The notes beneath the pieces were generated by a model. The model had not been told where the DNA came from. It did no database searches and worked only from the letters and a program-made list of their open reading frames with translations. This document shows, piece after piece, positions 20,044 through 32,007 of a stretch of DNA of 64,000 nt (the first letter of the stretch is position 1; the number at the start of each line of letters is the position of its first letter). Location: positions 43,291 through 107,290 of the forward strand of contig NZ_VIDQ01000016.1 in assembly GCF_009760915.1 (NCBI RefSeq). The letters run 5' to 3'. The DNA comes from Azohydromonas aeria. GTDB taxonomy: Bacteria; Pseudomonadota; Gammaproteobacteria; Burkholderiales; Burkholderiaceae_C. The position numbers and the translations under genes are program-made.

Positions 20044-21501
20044 TCAGGCCTTGAGCGCGCCGCGCTCGCGCAGCGCCGCGCGCACCCCGGCGCCGTAGGC
20101 GGCGTCGGCGCGGTCGAAGTGGCCGAGCTGGCGCTGCTGCGTCTCGGCATCCACGCTGGACAGGGCGGCGCCGAGGTTGTCGAAGAGGCGCTGCTTCTCG
20201 TCGGCGGGCAGCAGCCGGAACAGGTTGCCGGCCTGGGTGAAGTCGTCGTCCTGGCCGCGCGTATCGAACCGGCCGGTGGTGCCCTCGACCCCCCAGCCCG
20301 CGCCCGGGTCGGCCTGGGCCCCGGCGCGCACGCCGCCCGCCGCCACCGGGGCGTAGTTGGGCCAGGAGCCGAAGTTGTCGTAGGCCATGGCGCCGTCGCG
20401 CTGGTGGTGGAACACCGGGCAGCGCGGCCGGTTCACCGGCAGCTGCTGGTGGTTGGTGCCGACGCGGTAGAGCTGCGCGTCGTGGTAGGCGAAGAGCCGG
20501 CCCTGCAGCATGCGGTCGGGCGAGTAGCCCAGCCCCGGCACCACGTTGGCCGGGCTGAAGGCGGCCTGCTCCACCTCTGCGTGGTAGTTGTGCGGGTTGC
20601 GGTTGAGCTCCAGCACGCCCACGGGCTGGCGCGGGAAGTCGGCATGCGGCCAGACCTTGGTCAGGTCGAAGGCGCTCCAGCCGGTGCGCGCTTCCCATTC
20701 AAGGCGCTGCGCCTCGGTCATGGTCTGGATGTGCACCGTCCAGCGCGGGAAGTCGCCGCGCTCGATGGCCTCGTACAGGTCGCGCTGGGCGTGGTCGGGG
20801 TCGGTGCCGGCGATGCGCACGGCCTCGGCCGCGCTCAGGTTCCTGATGCCCTGCTGGGTCTTGAAGTGCCACTTCACCCAGACGCGCTCGCCGGCGGCAT
20901 TGACCAGGCTGAAGGTGTGGCTGCCGAAGCCGTCCATGTGGCGGTAGCCGTCGGGCGTGCCGCGGTCGGAGAACAGCATCGTCACCTGGTGCAGCGACTC
21001 CGGGGCGCGGCTCCAGAAGTCCCACATCATCTGCGCCGACTTCAGGTTCGAGCGGGGGCAGCGCTTCTGGGTGTGGACGAAGTCGGGGAACTTGACCGGG
21101 TCCTTGATGAAGAACATCGGCGTGTTGTTGCCCGCGAGGTCCCAGTTGCCCTCCTCGGTGTAGAAGCGCACCGCGAAGCCGCGCGGGTCGCGCTCGGTGT
21201 CGGCGCTGCCGCGCTCGCCGCCCACGGTGGAGAAGCGCACGAAGGTCTCCGTGGTCTTGCCGATGGCGCTGAAGAGCCTGGCCTTGGTGTGGCGGGTGAT
21301 GTCGTGCGTGACGGTGAAGGTGCCGTAGGCGCCCGAGCCCTTGGCATGCACCACGCGCTCCGGGATGCGCTCGCGGTTGAAGTGCTGCAGCTTCTCGATG
21401 AGGTGGAAGTCCTGCAGCAGCACCGGGCCGCGCGCGCCGGCGGTCAGCGAGTTCTGGTTGTCGGCCACCGGGATGCCGGAAGCGGTGGTGAGCTGGTGCA
21501 T
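20044..21501 (-). CDS. katA: Monofunctional haem catalase
   Basis: A 485-aa small-subunit catalase (H2O2 disproportionation). The distal haem His is in RVVHAKGSGAYG, followed by the distal Asn region NNTPMFFIKDP and the proximal haem Tyr in RLFAYHDAQLYRVG. Length fits the KatA clade 3 enzymes. The ATG at 21501 follows GAGAAGGAGAAG. No signal peptide is visible, so it is cytoplasmic. It lies directly downstream of oxyR on the same strand, with a CTAT/ATAG-rich operator-like sequence in the gap. Confidence 0.96.
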   Translation of the reverse strand: MHQLTTASGIPVADNQNSLTAGARGPVLLQDFHLIEKLQHFNRERIPERVVHAKGSGAYGTFTVTHDITRHTKARLFSAIGKTTETFVRFSTVGGERGSADTERDPRGFAVRFYTEEGNWDLAGNNTPMFFIKDPVKFPDFVHTQKRCPRSNLKSAQMMWDFWSRAPESLHQVTMLFSDRGTPDGYRHMDGFGSHTFSLVNAAGERVWVKWHFKTQQGIRNLSAAEAVRIAGTDPDHAQRDLYEAIERGDFPRWTVHIQTMTEAQRLEWEARTGWSAFDLTKVWPHADFPRQPVGVLELNRNPHNYHAEVEQAAFSPANVVPGLGYSPDRMLQGRLFAYHDAQLYRVGTNHQQLPVNRPRCPVFHHQRDGAMAYDNFGSWPNYAPVAAGGVRAGAQADPGAGWGVEGTTGRFDTRGQDDDFTQAGNLFRLLPADEKQRLFDNLGAALSSVDAETQQRQLGHFDRADAAYGAGVRAALRERGALKA

Positions 21502-21569
21502 GGGCTTCTCCTTCTCTCTGTCGTCGTATTGCCGGCGCAATGCCGGGATGGAGAGAAGAATAGAAACGC

Positions 21570-21612
21570 GCTATCGATAAAGCTATTTGAATAGCCTAAA
21601 GACGGCGATAGT
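21570..21612 (-). promoter_or_regulatory. Likely OxyR operator upstream of katA
   Basis: The oxyR-katA gap contains repeated CTAT/ATAG tetranucleotides, including the near-palindrome GCTATTTGAATAGC at 21582-21595 with further CTAT at 21571 and ATAG at 21608. OxyR sites are built from ATAG/CTAT half-sites, so this is a good candidate operator for katA. The exact spacing and the promoter itself were not resolved. Confidence 0.6.
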
Positions 21613-21627
21613 GTCCGCCATGGCTCC

Positions 21628-22551
21628 TCACGGGCTCAACCTTGTGACGCCTTCGAGCTCGCAGGCATAGACCGCGTTGCGCAGCGCCGCGATGGCCTCG
21701 TAGCGGGTAAAGGTGCGGCGCCAGGCCAGCACCACGCGGCGCGAGGGAATGGGCGGCTCGAAGGGGATGTACTTCACCAGCGACTGCGGCTCGCGCGGCA
21801 CGGAAAGCTTCGGGACCACGGTGATGCCCATGCCCGAGGCGACCATGTGCTTGATGGTTTCCAGCGAGCTGCCTTCGAAGCTCTTGCGGATGCCCTCGGC
21901 AGCGCTGGAGAAGCGCGCGAACTCCGGGCACACCTCCAGCACGTGGTCGCGGAAGCAGTGGCCGGTGCCCAGCAGCAGCATGGTCTCGCGCTTGAGCTCC
22001 TCGGCGCCGATGGCCTCGCGCGCGGCCAGCGGGTGGCTCTTCGGCACGGCCACGACGAAGGGCTCGTCATAGAGCGGTGCCAGCGCCAGGCCGGTGTCGG
22101 GGAAGGGCTCGGCCATGATGGCGCAGTCGAGCTCGCCGGTGCGCAGCATCTCCAGCAGCTTCACCGTGAAGTTCTCCTGCAGCATCAGCGGCATCTGCGG
22201 CGTCAGCTCGATGGCGTGGCGCACCAGCTCGGGCAGCAGGTACGGGCCGATGGTGTAGATGATGCCCAGGCGCAGCGGCCCGCTGAGCGGGTCCTTGCCG
22301 CGGCGGGCGATCTCCTTGATGGCGGCGGCCTGCTCGATCACGGACTGGGCCTGGCGGATGATGTCCTCGCCCAGCGGCGTGACGCTCACCTCGTTGCTGC
22401 CGCGCTCGAAGAGCTTGACGTCGAGTTCCTCTTCGAGCTTCTTGATGGCCACCGAAAGCGTCGGTTGTGACACGAAACAGGCCTCGGCGGCGCGCCCGAA
22501 ATGTTTCTCCCGGGCCACGGCCACGATGTATCGCAGTTCGGTCAGGGTCAT
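21628..22551 (-). CDS. oxyR: Peroxide-sensing LysR regulator OxyR
   Basis: A 307-aa LysR-type regulator with an N-terminal winged helix ([33 protein letters not shown]). Its effector domain carries the two redox cysteines of OxyR in [17 protein letters not shown], which form the disulfide after peroxide exposure. The C-terminal end lies close to katA on the same strand, and dps follows. The panB gene starts divergently 65 bases from the oxyR start. Confidence 0.95.
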   Translation of the reverse strand: MTLTELRYIVAVAREKHFGRAAEACFVSQPTLSVAIKKLEEELDVKLFERGSNEVSVTPLGEDIIRQAQSVIEQAAAIKEIARRGKDPLSGPLRLGIIYTIGPYLLPELVRHAIELTPQMPLMLQENFTVKLLEMLRTGELDCAIMAEPFPDTGLALAPLYDEPFVVAVPKSHPLAAREAIGAEELKRETMLLLGTGHCFRDHVLEVCPEFARFSSAAEGIRKSFEGSSLETIKHMVASGMGITVVPKLSVPREPQSLVKYIPFEPPIPSRRVVLAWRRTFTRYEAIAALRNAVYACELEGVTRLSP

Positions 22552-22615
22552 CCCGGGATTGTGCTCAAATCCCGCCCCGCCCGCGCGAGCCGCGCCGGCT
22601 AGGAGTCAAACCATC

Positions 22616-24282
<1,667 letters not shown>

Positions 24283-24320
24283 AGCTGGTCTCTCCGCTCT
24301 GCATGCGGATACTGGAACCC

Positions 24321-24635
24321 ATGCGAGTCAGCCCTGCCGAACGCCAAGCCGTCGAGGCCGCCTGCCGGGAGGCCTTCCCGCCGGGAACGCGGGTGCTGCT
24401 CTTCGGCTCGCGCCTCGACGATGCGCGCCGCGGCGGCGACATCGATCTGCTGGTGGAGTTGCCCGCCGCGCTGCCCGCGGCGGACCAGGTGGCGCGCCGC
24501 TCGCGCTTCATCGCCCGGCTGTACCGGCTGCTCGACGAGCAGCGCATCGACGTCGTGATGGCCGACCCGCAGGGCGACGAGCGGCCCGTGCTGGCGGCGG
24601 CGCGGCGCCAGGGCGTCGAGTTGGCACGCGCCTGA
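24321..24635 (+). CDS. MNT-domain nucleotidyltransferase antitoxin (MntA-like)
   Basis: A 104-aa minimal nucleotidyltransferase with the catalytic pattern GSRLDDARRGGDIDLLVEL (GS...DxD) near residue 30 and a third acidic position in RIDVVMAD. In the HepT/MntA systems this enzyme adds AMP units to the HEPN toxin and silences it. The gene directly precedes a HEPN-type ORF, six bases apart. An upstream in-frame ATG at 24303 is possible. It follows panC by about 40 bases, so it may ride on the panBC transcript. Confidence 0.75.
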   Translation: MRVSPAERQAVEAACREAFPPGTRVLLFGSRLDDARRGGDIDLLVELPAALPAADQVARRSRFIARLYRLLDEQRIDVVMADPQGDERPVLAAARRQGVELARA

Positions 24636-24641
24636 CGCCGC

Positions 24642-24965
24642 ATGAACAAGCTGCAGGTGGCGCTCTGGGAGGCTGACCGCCATGCGGAGGCGCTTTCCGA
24701 CGCCCTGTCCGAATGGGACGCCACGCCCGTCATGAGCCTGGAACAGCTGGAGCAGGACCGGCTCAACCGCCTGGAGAAGCTGGGTTATCTGAACGTCGAT
24801 GACTGGCTGCGCTGGCGCGAGCTGCGCAACCGCCTGGCGCACGAATACCCGGACCAGCCCGAGCTGCGCTTCGCCACGCTGCGGGCGGCGGCTGGGGCCG
24901 CGCATGAACTGGTGGCGGCGTATGGGGCGTGGCGGCAGCGGCTGGCTGGTGCAGGCTTGGCCTGA
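24642..24965 (+). CDS. HEPN-domain toxin (HepT-like ribonuclease)
   Basis: A 107-aa alpha-helical protein with the HEPN nuclease signature RNRLAHEY (R-x4-H-x-Y) at about residue 65, preceded by DDWLRWRELR. HepT-type toxins cleave RNA through the Arg and His, and the Tyr is the residue modified by MntA. With the MNT gene immediately upstream, this forms a type VII-like toxin-antitoxin pair. The order here is antitoxin then toxin. Family assignment rests on the motif and context, and activity is inference. Confidence 0.75.
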   Translation: MNKLQVALWEADRHAEALSDALSEWDATPVMSLEQLEQDRLNRLEKLGYLNVDDWLRWRELRNRLAHEYPDQPELRFATLRAAAGAAHELVAAYGAWRQRLAGAGLA

Positions 24966-25058
24966 CAGCCTTCCTGGATAGCAGGGCAGGTGCTTTTTCC
25001 GCATGGCGTGCGGAGATTGCGGGGCCTATTCGCCGCACGGCACCGCGTGGGACCGGAG

Positions 25059-25077
25059 GAGTCCTGTGAAAGGACTC
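25059..25077. terminator. Weak hairpin between the HEPN gene and recG
   Basis: A 7-bp stem (GAGTCCT / AGGACTC) with a 5-base loop between two converging genes. No clear T-run follows on either strand, so termination is only suggested. Confidence 0.3.
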
Positions 25078-25082
25078 TTGCT

Positions 25083-27161
25083 TCACGCCTTCAAGAACTC
25101 CGCCTTGCTCCCCAGCCACCGCGTTACGTGCGCCTGCGCCGCGTCGGGGTATTGATCCAGCAGCTTCGGCGCCAGCAGCCGCGCGCGCTCCAGCAGCGCG
25201 GTGTCCTCCAGCAGGTCGGCAAATCGAAGCAGCGCGTCGCCGCTCTGGCGCGCACCCATGAATTCGCCAGGGCCGCGGATTTCCAGGTCGCGCCGGGCGA
25301 TCTCGAAGCCGTCGGTGGTTTCGGCCATGGCACGCAGGCGTGACTTGCCGGTCTGCGACAGCGGCCCGGTGTAGAGCAGCACGCACACGCTGGCCACCGC
25401 GCCGCGGCCCACGCGCCCGCGCAGCTGGTGCAGCTGGGACAGGCCGAAGCGCTCGGCGTGCTCCACCACCATCAGGCTGGCGTTGGGCACGTCCACGCCG
25501 ACCTCGATCACCGTGGTCGCCACCAGCAATCCCATGTGTCCCGCGGAGAACTCGGCCATCACGGCTGCCTTCTCGGCCGCGGCCATGCGGCCGTGCAGCA
25601 GGCCCACCTTCACGCCCGGCAGCGCGGCCTGCAGCTCGGCATGCGCTTCCGTCGCGTTGCGCAGGTCCAGCGTCTCCGACTCCTCGATCAGCGGCAGCAC
25701 CCAGTACGCCTGCCGCCCGCTGGCCACCTCGTCGGCGATGCGGGCGATGACCTCGTCGCGCCGCGTGTCCGAGAACACCTTGGTGACGATGGGCGAGCGC
25801 CCCGGCGGCAGCTCGTCGATGGTGCTCACGTCCAGGTCGGCGTAGTAGCTCATCGCCAGCGTGCGCGGGATGGGCGTGGCGCTCATCATCAGCAGGTGCG
25901 GCTCCAGCGCCTCGTGCGCCAGCTTCTTGCGCAGCTCCAGCCGCTGTGCCACGCCGAAGCGGTGCTGCTCGTCCACGATGGCCAGGCCCAGCCTGGCGAA
26001 ATGCACGTCCTGCTGGATCACGGCGTGCGTGCCCACCACCAGCCGCGCCTCGCCGCTGGCCACGCGTTCGACCATCTGCTGCCGGGCCTTGCCCTTGCGG
26101 CTGCCGGTGAGCCAGGCGATGCCCACGCCCAGCGGCTCCAGCCACTGCACGAGTTTGCGGAAATGCTGCTCGGCCAGGATCTCCGTAGGCGCCATCAGCG
26201 CGCATTGCCAGCCGGCGTCCATCGCCACCGCCGCGGCCAGCGCGGCCACCACGGTCTTGCCCGAGCCCACGTCGCCCTGCAGCAGCCGGTGCATGGGCTG
26301 CGACAGCGCCAGGTCGGCGGCGATCTCGTCCACCACGCGCTGCTGCGCGCCGGTAAGTCCGAAGGGGAGTTGCGCCAGCAGCTGCTCTCTCAAGCCCCCG
26401 GCGCGCGCCACCAGCGCCGGCGCGGCCAGCTTGGCGCGCTCGCGCTGCGCCTGCAGCTGGCTGAGCTGCTGCGCCAGCAGCTCCTCGAATTTCAGCCGCT
26501 GCCACGCCGGGTGGCTGTGGTCCTCCAGCGTGGCCATGCTCACGTCGGGCGGCGGGTGGTGCAGGAAGTCCAGCGCCTGGCGCAGCGTCGGCAGTCCCGT
26601 GGGCACCACCTGCGGCGGCAGCAGCTCGGCCAGCGGCGCGCGCGACAGCGCCGACACCACGGCCTTGCGCAGGTAGGCCTGCGGCAGCTGGGCGCTGGCC
26701 GGGTAGACCGGGGTGAGCGCGGTGGCCAGCGGCGCGCCGGGCTCCACGGCGCGGAACACCGGGTGCACCATCTCGCGCCCGAAGAAGCCGCCGCGCACCT
26801 CGCCGCGCACGCGCACGCGGGTGCCCGGTGCCAGGACTTTCTGCTGCGCGGCGTAGAAGTGGATGAAGCGCAGCGTCAGCGAGGCGCTGCCGTCGGACAG
26901 CCGCACCACCAGCTGGCGCCGCGGCTGCAGCTCGACCTGCGCCTGCTGCACCAGGCCCTCGATCTGCACGTGGTCCCCCTCGCGGGCCTGGGCGATGGGG
27001 GTGATGCGGGTTTCGTCCTCGTAGCGCAGGGGCAGGTGCAGCGCCAGGTCGATGTCGCGCACCAGGCCCAGTTTCAGCATCGCCTTGCCTGCGGGGCTGG
27101 CCGTACGCCCGGACGGGGCAGGGCGTTGCGTCAAAGGCACGGACTCGGTGGAGACAGGCAT
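25083..27161 (-). CDS. recG: ATP-dependent DNA helicase RecG
   Basis: A 692-aa RecG that remodels stalled replication forks and branch-migrates Holliday junctions. The wedge/OB domain occupies about residues 50-150, Walker A is [11 protein letters not shown], the DExx box is DEQHRFGV, and the C-terminal helicase half has QLRGRVGRG. The start at 27161 ([12 protein letters not shown]) is taken because the frame further upstream runs through queA in antisense. It is divergent from queA across 57 bases. Confidence 0.96.
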   Translation of the reverse strand: MPVSTESVPLTQRPAPSGRTASPAGKAMLKLGLVRDIDLALHLPLRYEDETRITPIAQAREGDHVQIEGLVQQAQVELQPRRQLVVRLSDGSASLTLRFIHFYAAQQKVLAPGTRVRVRGEVRGGFFGREMVHPVFRAVEPGAPLATALTPVYPASAQLPQAYLRKAVVSALSRAPLAELLPPQVVPTGLPTLRQALDFLHHPPPDVSMATLEDHSHPAWQRLKFEELLAQQLSQLQAQRERAKLAAPALVARAGGLREQLLAQLPFGLTGAQQRVVDEIAADLALSQPMHRLLQGDVGSGKTVVAALAAAVAMDAGWQCALMAPTEILAEQHFRKLVQWLEPLGVGIAWLTGSRKGKARQQMVERVASGEARLVVGTHAVIQQDVHFARLGLAIVDEQHRFGVAQRLELRKKLAHEALEPHLLMMSATPIPRTLAMSYYADLDVSTIDELPPGRSPIVTKVFSDTRRDEVIARIADEVASGRQAYWVLPLIEESETLDLRNATEAHAELQAALPGVKVGLLHGRMAAAEKAAVMAEFSAGHMGLLVATTVIEVGVDVPNASLMVVEHAERFGLSQLHQLRGRVGRGAVASVCVLLYTGPLSQTGKSRLRAMAETTDGFEIARRDLEIRGPGEFMGARQSGDALLRFADLLEDTALLERARLLAPKLLDQYPDAAQAHVTRWLGSKAEFLKA

Positions 27162-27218
27162 GGAACAATTCTGCCTTCCCCCACCCACACGCCCTTCCAG
27201 GCCGGTACAGCCTGCGCC

Positions 27219-28268
27219 ATGACGACTTCCCACACCCTCAGCGATTTCGATTTCGACCTGCCGCCCGAGCTCATCGCGCAGCAGCCCGCCGCCGAGCGCA
27301 GCAGCTCGCGGCTGCTCGACGGCCGCGGCGCGCTGCCGGTGGACCGCGTGTTCCGCGCGCTGCCCTCGCTGCTGCAGCCCGGCGACCTGCTCGTCTTCAA
27401 CGACACCCGCGTCATCAAGGCGCGCCTCTACGGCGAGAAGCCCACCGGCGGCGCGGTCGAGGCGCTCATCGAGCGGCTGCTGCCCGGCAACGAGGTGCTG
27501 GCGCACCTGCGCGCCAGCAAGTCGCCCAAGGCCGGCGGCACCATCCGCTTCGGCGACGACCCGGCCCAGGGCTTCGAGGCCGAGGTGCTGGGCCGCAGCG
27601 GCGTGGACGGCTCGCTGTTCCACCTGCGTTTCCCCGGCGACCCGCTGGCGCTGCTGGAACGCTTCGGCCACGTGCCGCTGCCGCCCTACATCACCCACGC
27701 CGACCAGGCCGAGGACGCGCAGCGCTACCAGACGGTGTTCGCCGCGCGCCCCGGCGCGGTGGCCGCGCCCACGGCCTCGCTGCATTTCGACGCCGAGGTG
27801 CTGGCCGCCCTGCAGGCGCGCGGCGTGCGCCGCGCCGGCGTGACGCTGCACGTGGGCGCGGGCACCTTCCAGCCCGTGCGCAGCGAGAACCTGGCCGAGC
27901 ACCGCATGCACAGCGAGTGGTTCGAGGTCGGTACCGACACGGTGGCCGCCATCCAGGAAACGCGCGCCGCCGGCGGGCGCGTCGTCGCCGCGGGCACGAC
28001 CACGCTGCGCGCGCTGGAGTCGGCGGCCATCGGCGGCCGGCTCGAAGCGGGCGCGCGCGACACGGACCTGTTCATCACCCCGGGCTTCGAGTTCCGCGTG
28101 GTGGACCTGCTGGTGACGAATTTCCACCTGCCCAAGAGCACGCTGCTGATGCTGGTGAGCGCCTTCAGCGGCTACGACCACGTGCGCGCGCTCTACCGCC
28201 ACGCCGTGGAAGCGCGCTACCGCTTCTTCAGCTACGGCGACGCGATGCTGCTGCAGCGCAACCGCTGA
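27219..28268 (+). CDS. queA: tRNA preQ1(34) S-adenosylmethionine ribosyltransferase-isomerase
   Basis: A 349-aa QueA, which transfers and isomerises the ribosyl part of SAM onto preQ1 in tRNA to form epoxyqueuosine. It has the N-terminal [52 protein letters not shown], and [12 protein letters not shown] with [14 protein letters not shown] near the end. The ATG at 27219 follows the recG start closely. The tgt gene, same pathway, lies 750 bases downstream on the same strand after a cytochrome gene. Confidence 0.96.
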   Translation: MTTSHTLSDFDFDLPPELIAQQPAAERSSSRLLDGRGALPVDRVFRALPSLLQPGDLLVFNDTRVIKARLYGEKPTGGAVEALIERLLPGNEVLAHLRASKSPKAGGTIRFGDDPAQGFEAEVLGRSGVDGSLFHLRFPGDPLALLERFGHVPLPPYITHADQAEDAQRYQTVFAARPGAVAAPTASLHFDAEVLAALQARGVRRAGVTLHVGAGTFQPVRSENLAEHRMHSEWFEVGTDTVAAIQETRAAGGRVVAAGTTTLRALESAAIGGRLEAGARDTDLFITPGFEFRVVDLLVTNFHLPKSTLLMLVSAFSGYDHVRALYRHAVEARYRFFSYGDAMLLQRNR

Positions 28269-28488
28269 GGCGCCAAGCGCCGTTCCAGGCGCCACCCGAC
28301 GGGCCGTGACAAAAGTCGCGTGCCCGTTTTTTGCATGCTGCTCCGCCCTGGAGCAGCCCGGTTGCTCCCGTTGCGCTGTCCTTGCTCCACCCTGGCAAAA
28401 GCGCCGCGGCCATTGATGGCGGTCAAATCCCCGGCTCCCTGCGTGCGTACCGTGGCGACATTCATCACCGCACAAGAGGGGTTTCACC

Positions 28489-28875
28489 ATGAACAAGCAA
28501 GCGCTGTGTCTGCTGGCCGGGCTGGCCGTGGCTTCCACCGCCGCCTTCGCCGCCGAGAAGGACGACGCCATGCTGGCCCTGGCCAGCAAGAGCGGCTGCA
28601 TGACCTGCCACCACATCGAGCCCGGCGCCAAGGGCCCGGACGGCCTGGCGCCCATCGGCCCGGCCTGGAAGGACGTGTCGGCCAAGTACAAGGGCGTCAA
28701 GAGCGCGGAAGAGGATCTCACCCGCACCGTGCTCAACGGCTCCAACCCCTACGAGAGCCACTGGAAGGGCAAGGTTTCGGGCCTGGCCATGCCGCCCAAC
28801 CACGTCGCCATCAAGGACGCCGAGGCCAAGCAGCTGGTGAAGTGGATCCTGGCTCTGGACGCCGCCAAGAAGTAA
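28489..28875 (+). CDS. Periplasmic class I cytochrome c
   Basis: A 128-aa monohaem cytochrome c of the c551/c552 kind. A 21-residue signal peptide (ending STAAFA|AEK) precedes a single CMTCH haem site at about residue 37, and a likely axial Met lies in GLAMPPN. It should be exported by Sec and act as a soluble electron carrier, for instance between the bc1 complex and terminal oxidases. It lies alone between queA and tgt and is followed by a strong terminator. Confidence 0.92.
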   Translation: MNKQALCLLAGLAVASTAAFAAEKDDAMLALASKSGCMTCHHIEPGAKGPDGLAPIGPAWKDVSAKYKGVKSAEEDLTRTVLNGSNPYESHWKGKVSGLAMPPNHVAIKDAEAKQLVKWILALDAAKK

Positions 28876-28883
28876 TGCATTGA

Positions 28884-30149
<1,266 letters not shown>

Positions 30150-30177
30150 GGCAACCCGTCAAGGTTTGAATCAGAAC

Positions 30178-30275
30178 CCGTTCGCACTGAGGTATCGAAG
30201 TGCGAATCCGCCAGGCGGTGATGGCGGCGTTGCGGCCGGGGCCGTTCAACCCTTCGATACCTCAGGGCGAACGGA
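30178..30275. repeat. REP-type palindromic doublet
   Basis: Two ~26-bp arms in inverted orientation: CCGTTCGCACTGAGGTATCG... at 30178 and its near complement ending ...CTCAGGGCGAACGG at 30274, with about three mismatches over the arms. The core CTTCGATACCTCAGGGCGAACGG resembles dispersed REP sequences common in beta- and gamma-proteobacteria. The pair forms a REPIN-like hairpin after tgt. Confidence 0.7.
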
Positions 30276-30304
30276 AATACCTCATCCGCGCGCAGCAGGC
30301 TGTT

Positions 30305-30997
30305 TCACCAGAACTGCCAGTTCCCCGTCGCCACCACCCAGGCGCCCAGCGCGCCGTTGGTGACGGCGTGGGCGATGACGGCGTTCCACAGCCGCCCGGT
30401 GCGCGCGTACAGCAGCGCGTAGGCCAGGCCCGCCACGACGGCCGCCAGCCACAGCGTGTGCGCCAGCATGAACAGCGCCGTGGAAATCGCGATGGCGCGC
30501 AGGCCCGTGCGGCGCGGGTCCACGGTCTCGAACTCGGGCTGCTGCAGCCAGCGCATCAGGAAGCCGCGCCAGAACAGCTCCTCCATCACCGGCACCAGCA
30601 GCGCCGCGCCGAGCAACCGCACGGCAATCAGCCCCCAATCGAGCCGACCGGCGGCGTCCAGCGGCGCGAAGGCGGCGGCGGGCTCGCCGAGCTGCATCCA
30701 GGGCGCGTCGAGGTGGATCCACAGCCCGAACACCACCAGTCCCACCGCCACCGACAGCAGCGCCTCGCGCAGCGGCGGGCGCTCGCGCAACTCGGCGTAC
30801 TCGCGCCACCACCACCACAGCAGGCCGCCGACCAGCGGCAGGTTCAGGGCGTAGAGCCAGCGCGCGTCGAGGGACGCGCCGGTGGCGGTGTCGGGGGCGG
30901 CGGCGCCGCGCAGCGCCAGCAGCGCCATGAACACGACGAAGGGCGCGCAGCGCACGAGCGCGGCGCGGCGGGGCATCCAGGCGGCGGTGGCGGTCAT
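30305..30997 (-). CDS. CPBP-family (CAAX protease-like) membrane protein
   Basis: A 230-aa polytopic membrane protein with about six hydrophobic segments and the CPBP/Abi glutamic-protease motifs: EELFWRGFLMRW (EExxxR) around residue 138 and the His-containing FMLAHTLW and IAHAVTN further on. Members cleave proteins within the membrane or act in bacteriocin self-immunity. A related subgroup is annotated as CAAX prenyl protease-related. Substrate unknown. It converges towards tgt across the REP doublet. Confidence 0.8.
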   Translation of the reverse strand: MTATAAWMPRRAALVRCAPFVVFMALLALRGAAAPDTATGASLDARWLYALNLPLVGGLLWWWWREYAELRERPPLREALLSVAVGLVVFGLWIHLDAPWMQLGEPAAAFAPLDAAGRLDWGLIAVRLLGAALLVPVMEELFWRGFLMRWLQQPEFETVDPRRTGLRAIAISTALFMLAHTLWLAAVVAGLAYALLYARTGRLWNAVIAHAVTNGALGAWVVATGNWQFW

Positions 30998-31037
30998 GGC
31001 GGCGCAGTATCGGGGCGCCGCCCGCCTGAAAGGCGCT

Positions 31038-31892
31038 TCAGGCCGCCTGCTGCTCGATGCTGAAGCGCGCGCCGTCGTACTGGCCGAGCTTCTCGACCAG
31101 TACCGGCAGGCTCTGCGCCAGCGCGTCGTGCAGCGTCCAGGGCGGGTTGATGACGAACATGCCGCTGCCGGTCATGCCGAAGCCGTTGGGCCCGGACTCG
31201 GCCACGCTCAGCGAGGCGTTGAGCCAGCCCTTGGGCGCGGCGGCCGCCGCGGCGGTCAGGCGCTTGGGCAGCTGCGCCGCTTCCACCAGCTGCAGCTGCG
31301 GGTACCAGACCAGGATCACGCACTGCGCGAAGCGCTGCAGCGCGTCGCGCACCGCGTGCACCACCTGGCCGTAGTCGGTCTTGAGCTCGTAGGACGGGTC
31401 GATCAGCAGCACGCCTCGGCGCGAGGGCGGGGGCAGCTCGCGGCCGATGGCGTCGAAGCCGTTGCTCATGTCCACGTGCGTGTGCGGCCGGCTGCCCAGG
31501 AAGGACTCCAGGATGCGGAAGTCGGTGGGGTGCAGCTCGTAGAGGCGCAGCCGGTCGGTCTCGCGCAGCAGCCGCTGCGCGAAGGCCGGCGAGCCGGGGT
31601 ACTGCACCAGCTTGCCGCCGTCGTTGAAGTCGCGCACCAGCTGCACGTACTCGGCCAGCGGCGCGGGCAGCCCGGAGGCCTCGTTCCACAGCGGCTTGAT
31701 GCCGGTTTCGGACTCTTCCTTCTTGTGCGCGTAGCGGCCCTGCAGCGAGTAGCCGCCGGCACCGGCGTGGGTGTCGATCAGGGTGTAGGCCTTGTCCTTC
31801 TCGTTCATGTAGCGCAGCACCTGCATCAGGACCAGGTGCTTGAGGACATCGGCGTGGTTGCCGGCGTGAAAGGCGTGTCGGTAAGCGAGCAT
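31038..31892 (-). CDS. rlmJ: 23S rRNA (adenine-2030-N6)-methyltransferase RlmJ
   Basis: A 284-aa RlmJ that methylates A2030 of 23S rRNA. The diagnostic N-terminus MLAYRHAFHAGNHADVLKH, the SAM motif DTHAGAGGY and the catalytic DPSYE (DPPYE in E. coli) are all present, as is MFVINPPW near the end. The ATG at 31892 matches the start of the family. An ATG nine bases upstream is less likely. Confidence 0.95.
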   Translation of the reverse strand: MLAYRHAFHAGNHADVLKHLVLMQVLRYMNEKDKAYTLIDTHAGAGGYSLQGRYAHKKEESETGIKPLWNEASGLPAPLAEYVQLVRDFNDGGKLVQYPGSPAFAQRLLRETDRLRLYELHPTDFRILESFLGSRPHTHVDMSNGFDAIGRELPPPSRRGVLLIDPSYELKTDYGQVVHAVRDALQRFAQCVILVWYPQLQLVEAAQLPKRLTAAAAAAPKGWLNASLSVAESGPNGFGMTGSGMFVINPPWTLHDALAQSLPVLVEKLGQYDGARFSIEQQAA

Positions 31893-32007
31893 GCGCGGCA
31901 CTGTAGCCGCTGGCCTGCCGGGCCTTACGTCGGCAGGGACTGCGGGTCAACCCTGAATCGCTTAGGCTTCGAACCTTCTCGCATTCAGTGTACGAACCCG
32001 CTATCCC

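Noticed and set aside
25083..28745. A 1220-codon open frame extending recG through queA
   Set aside because: Homology to RecG starts near 27161. The upstream part runs antisense to queA and has no protein character.
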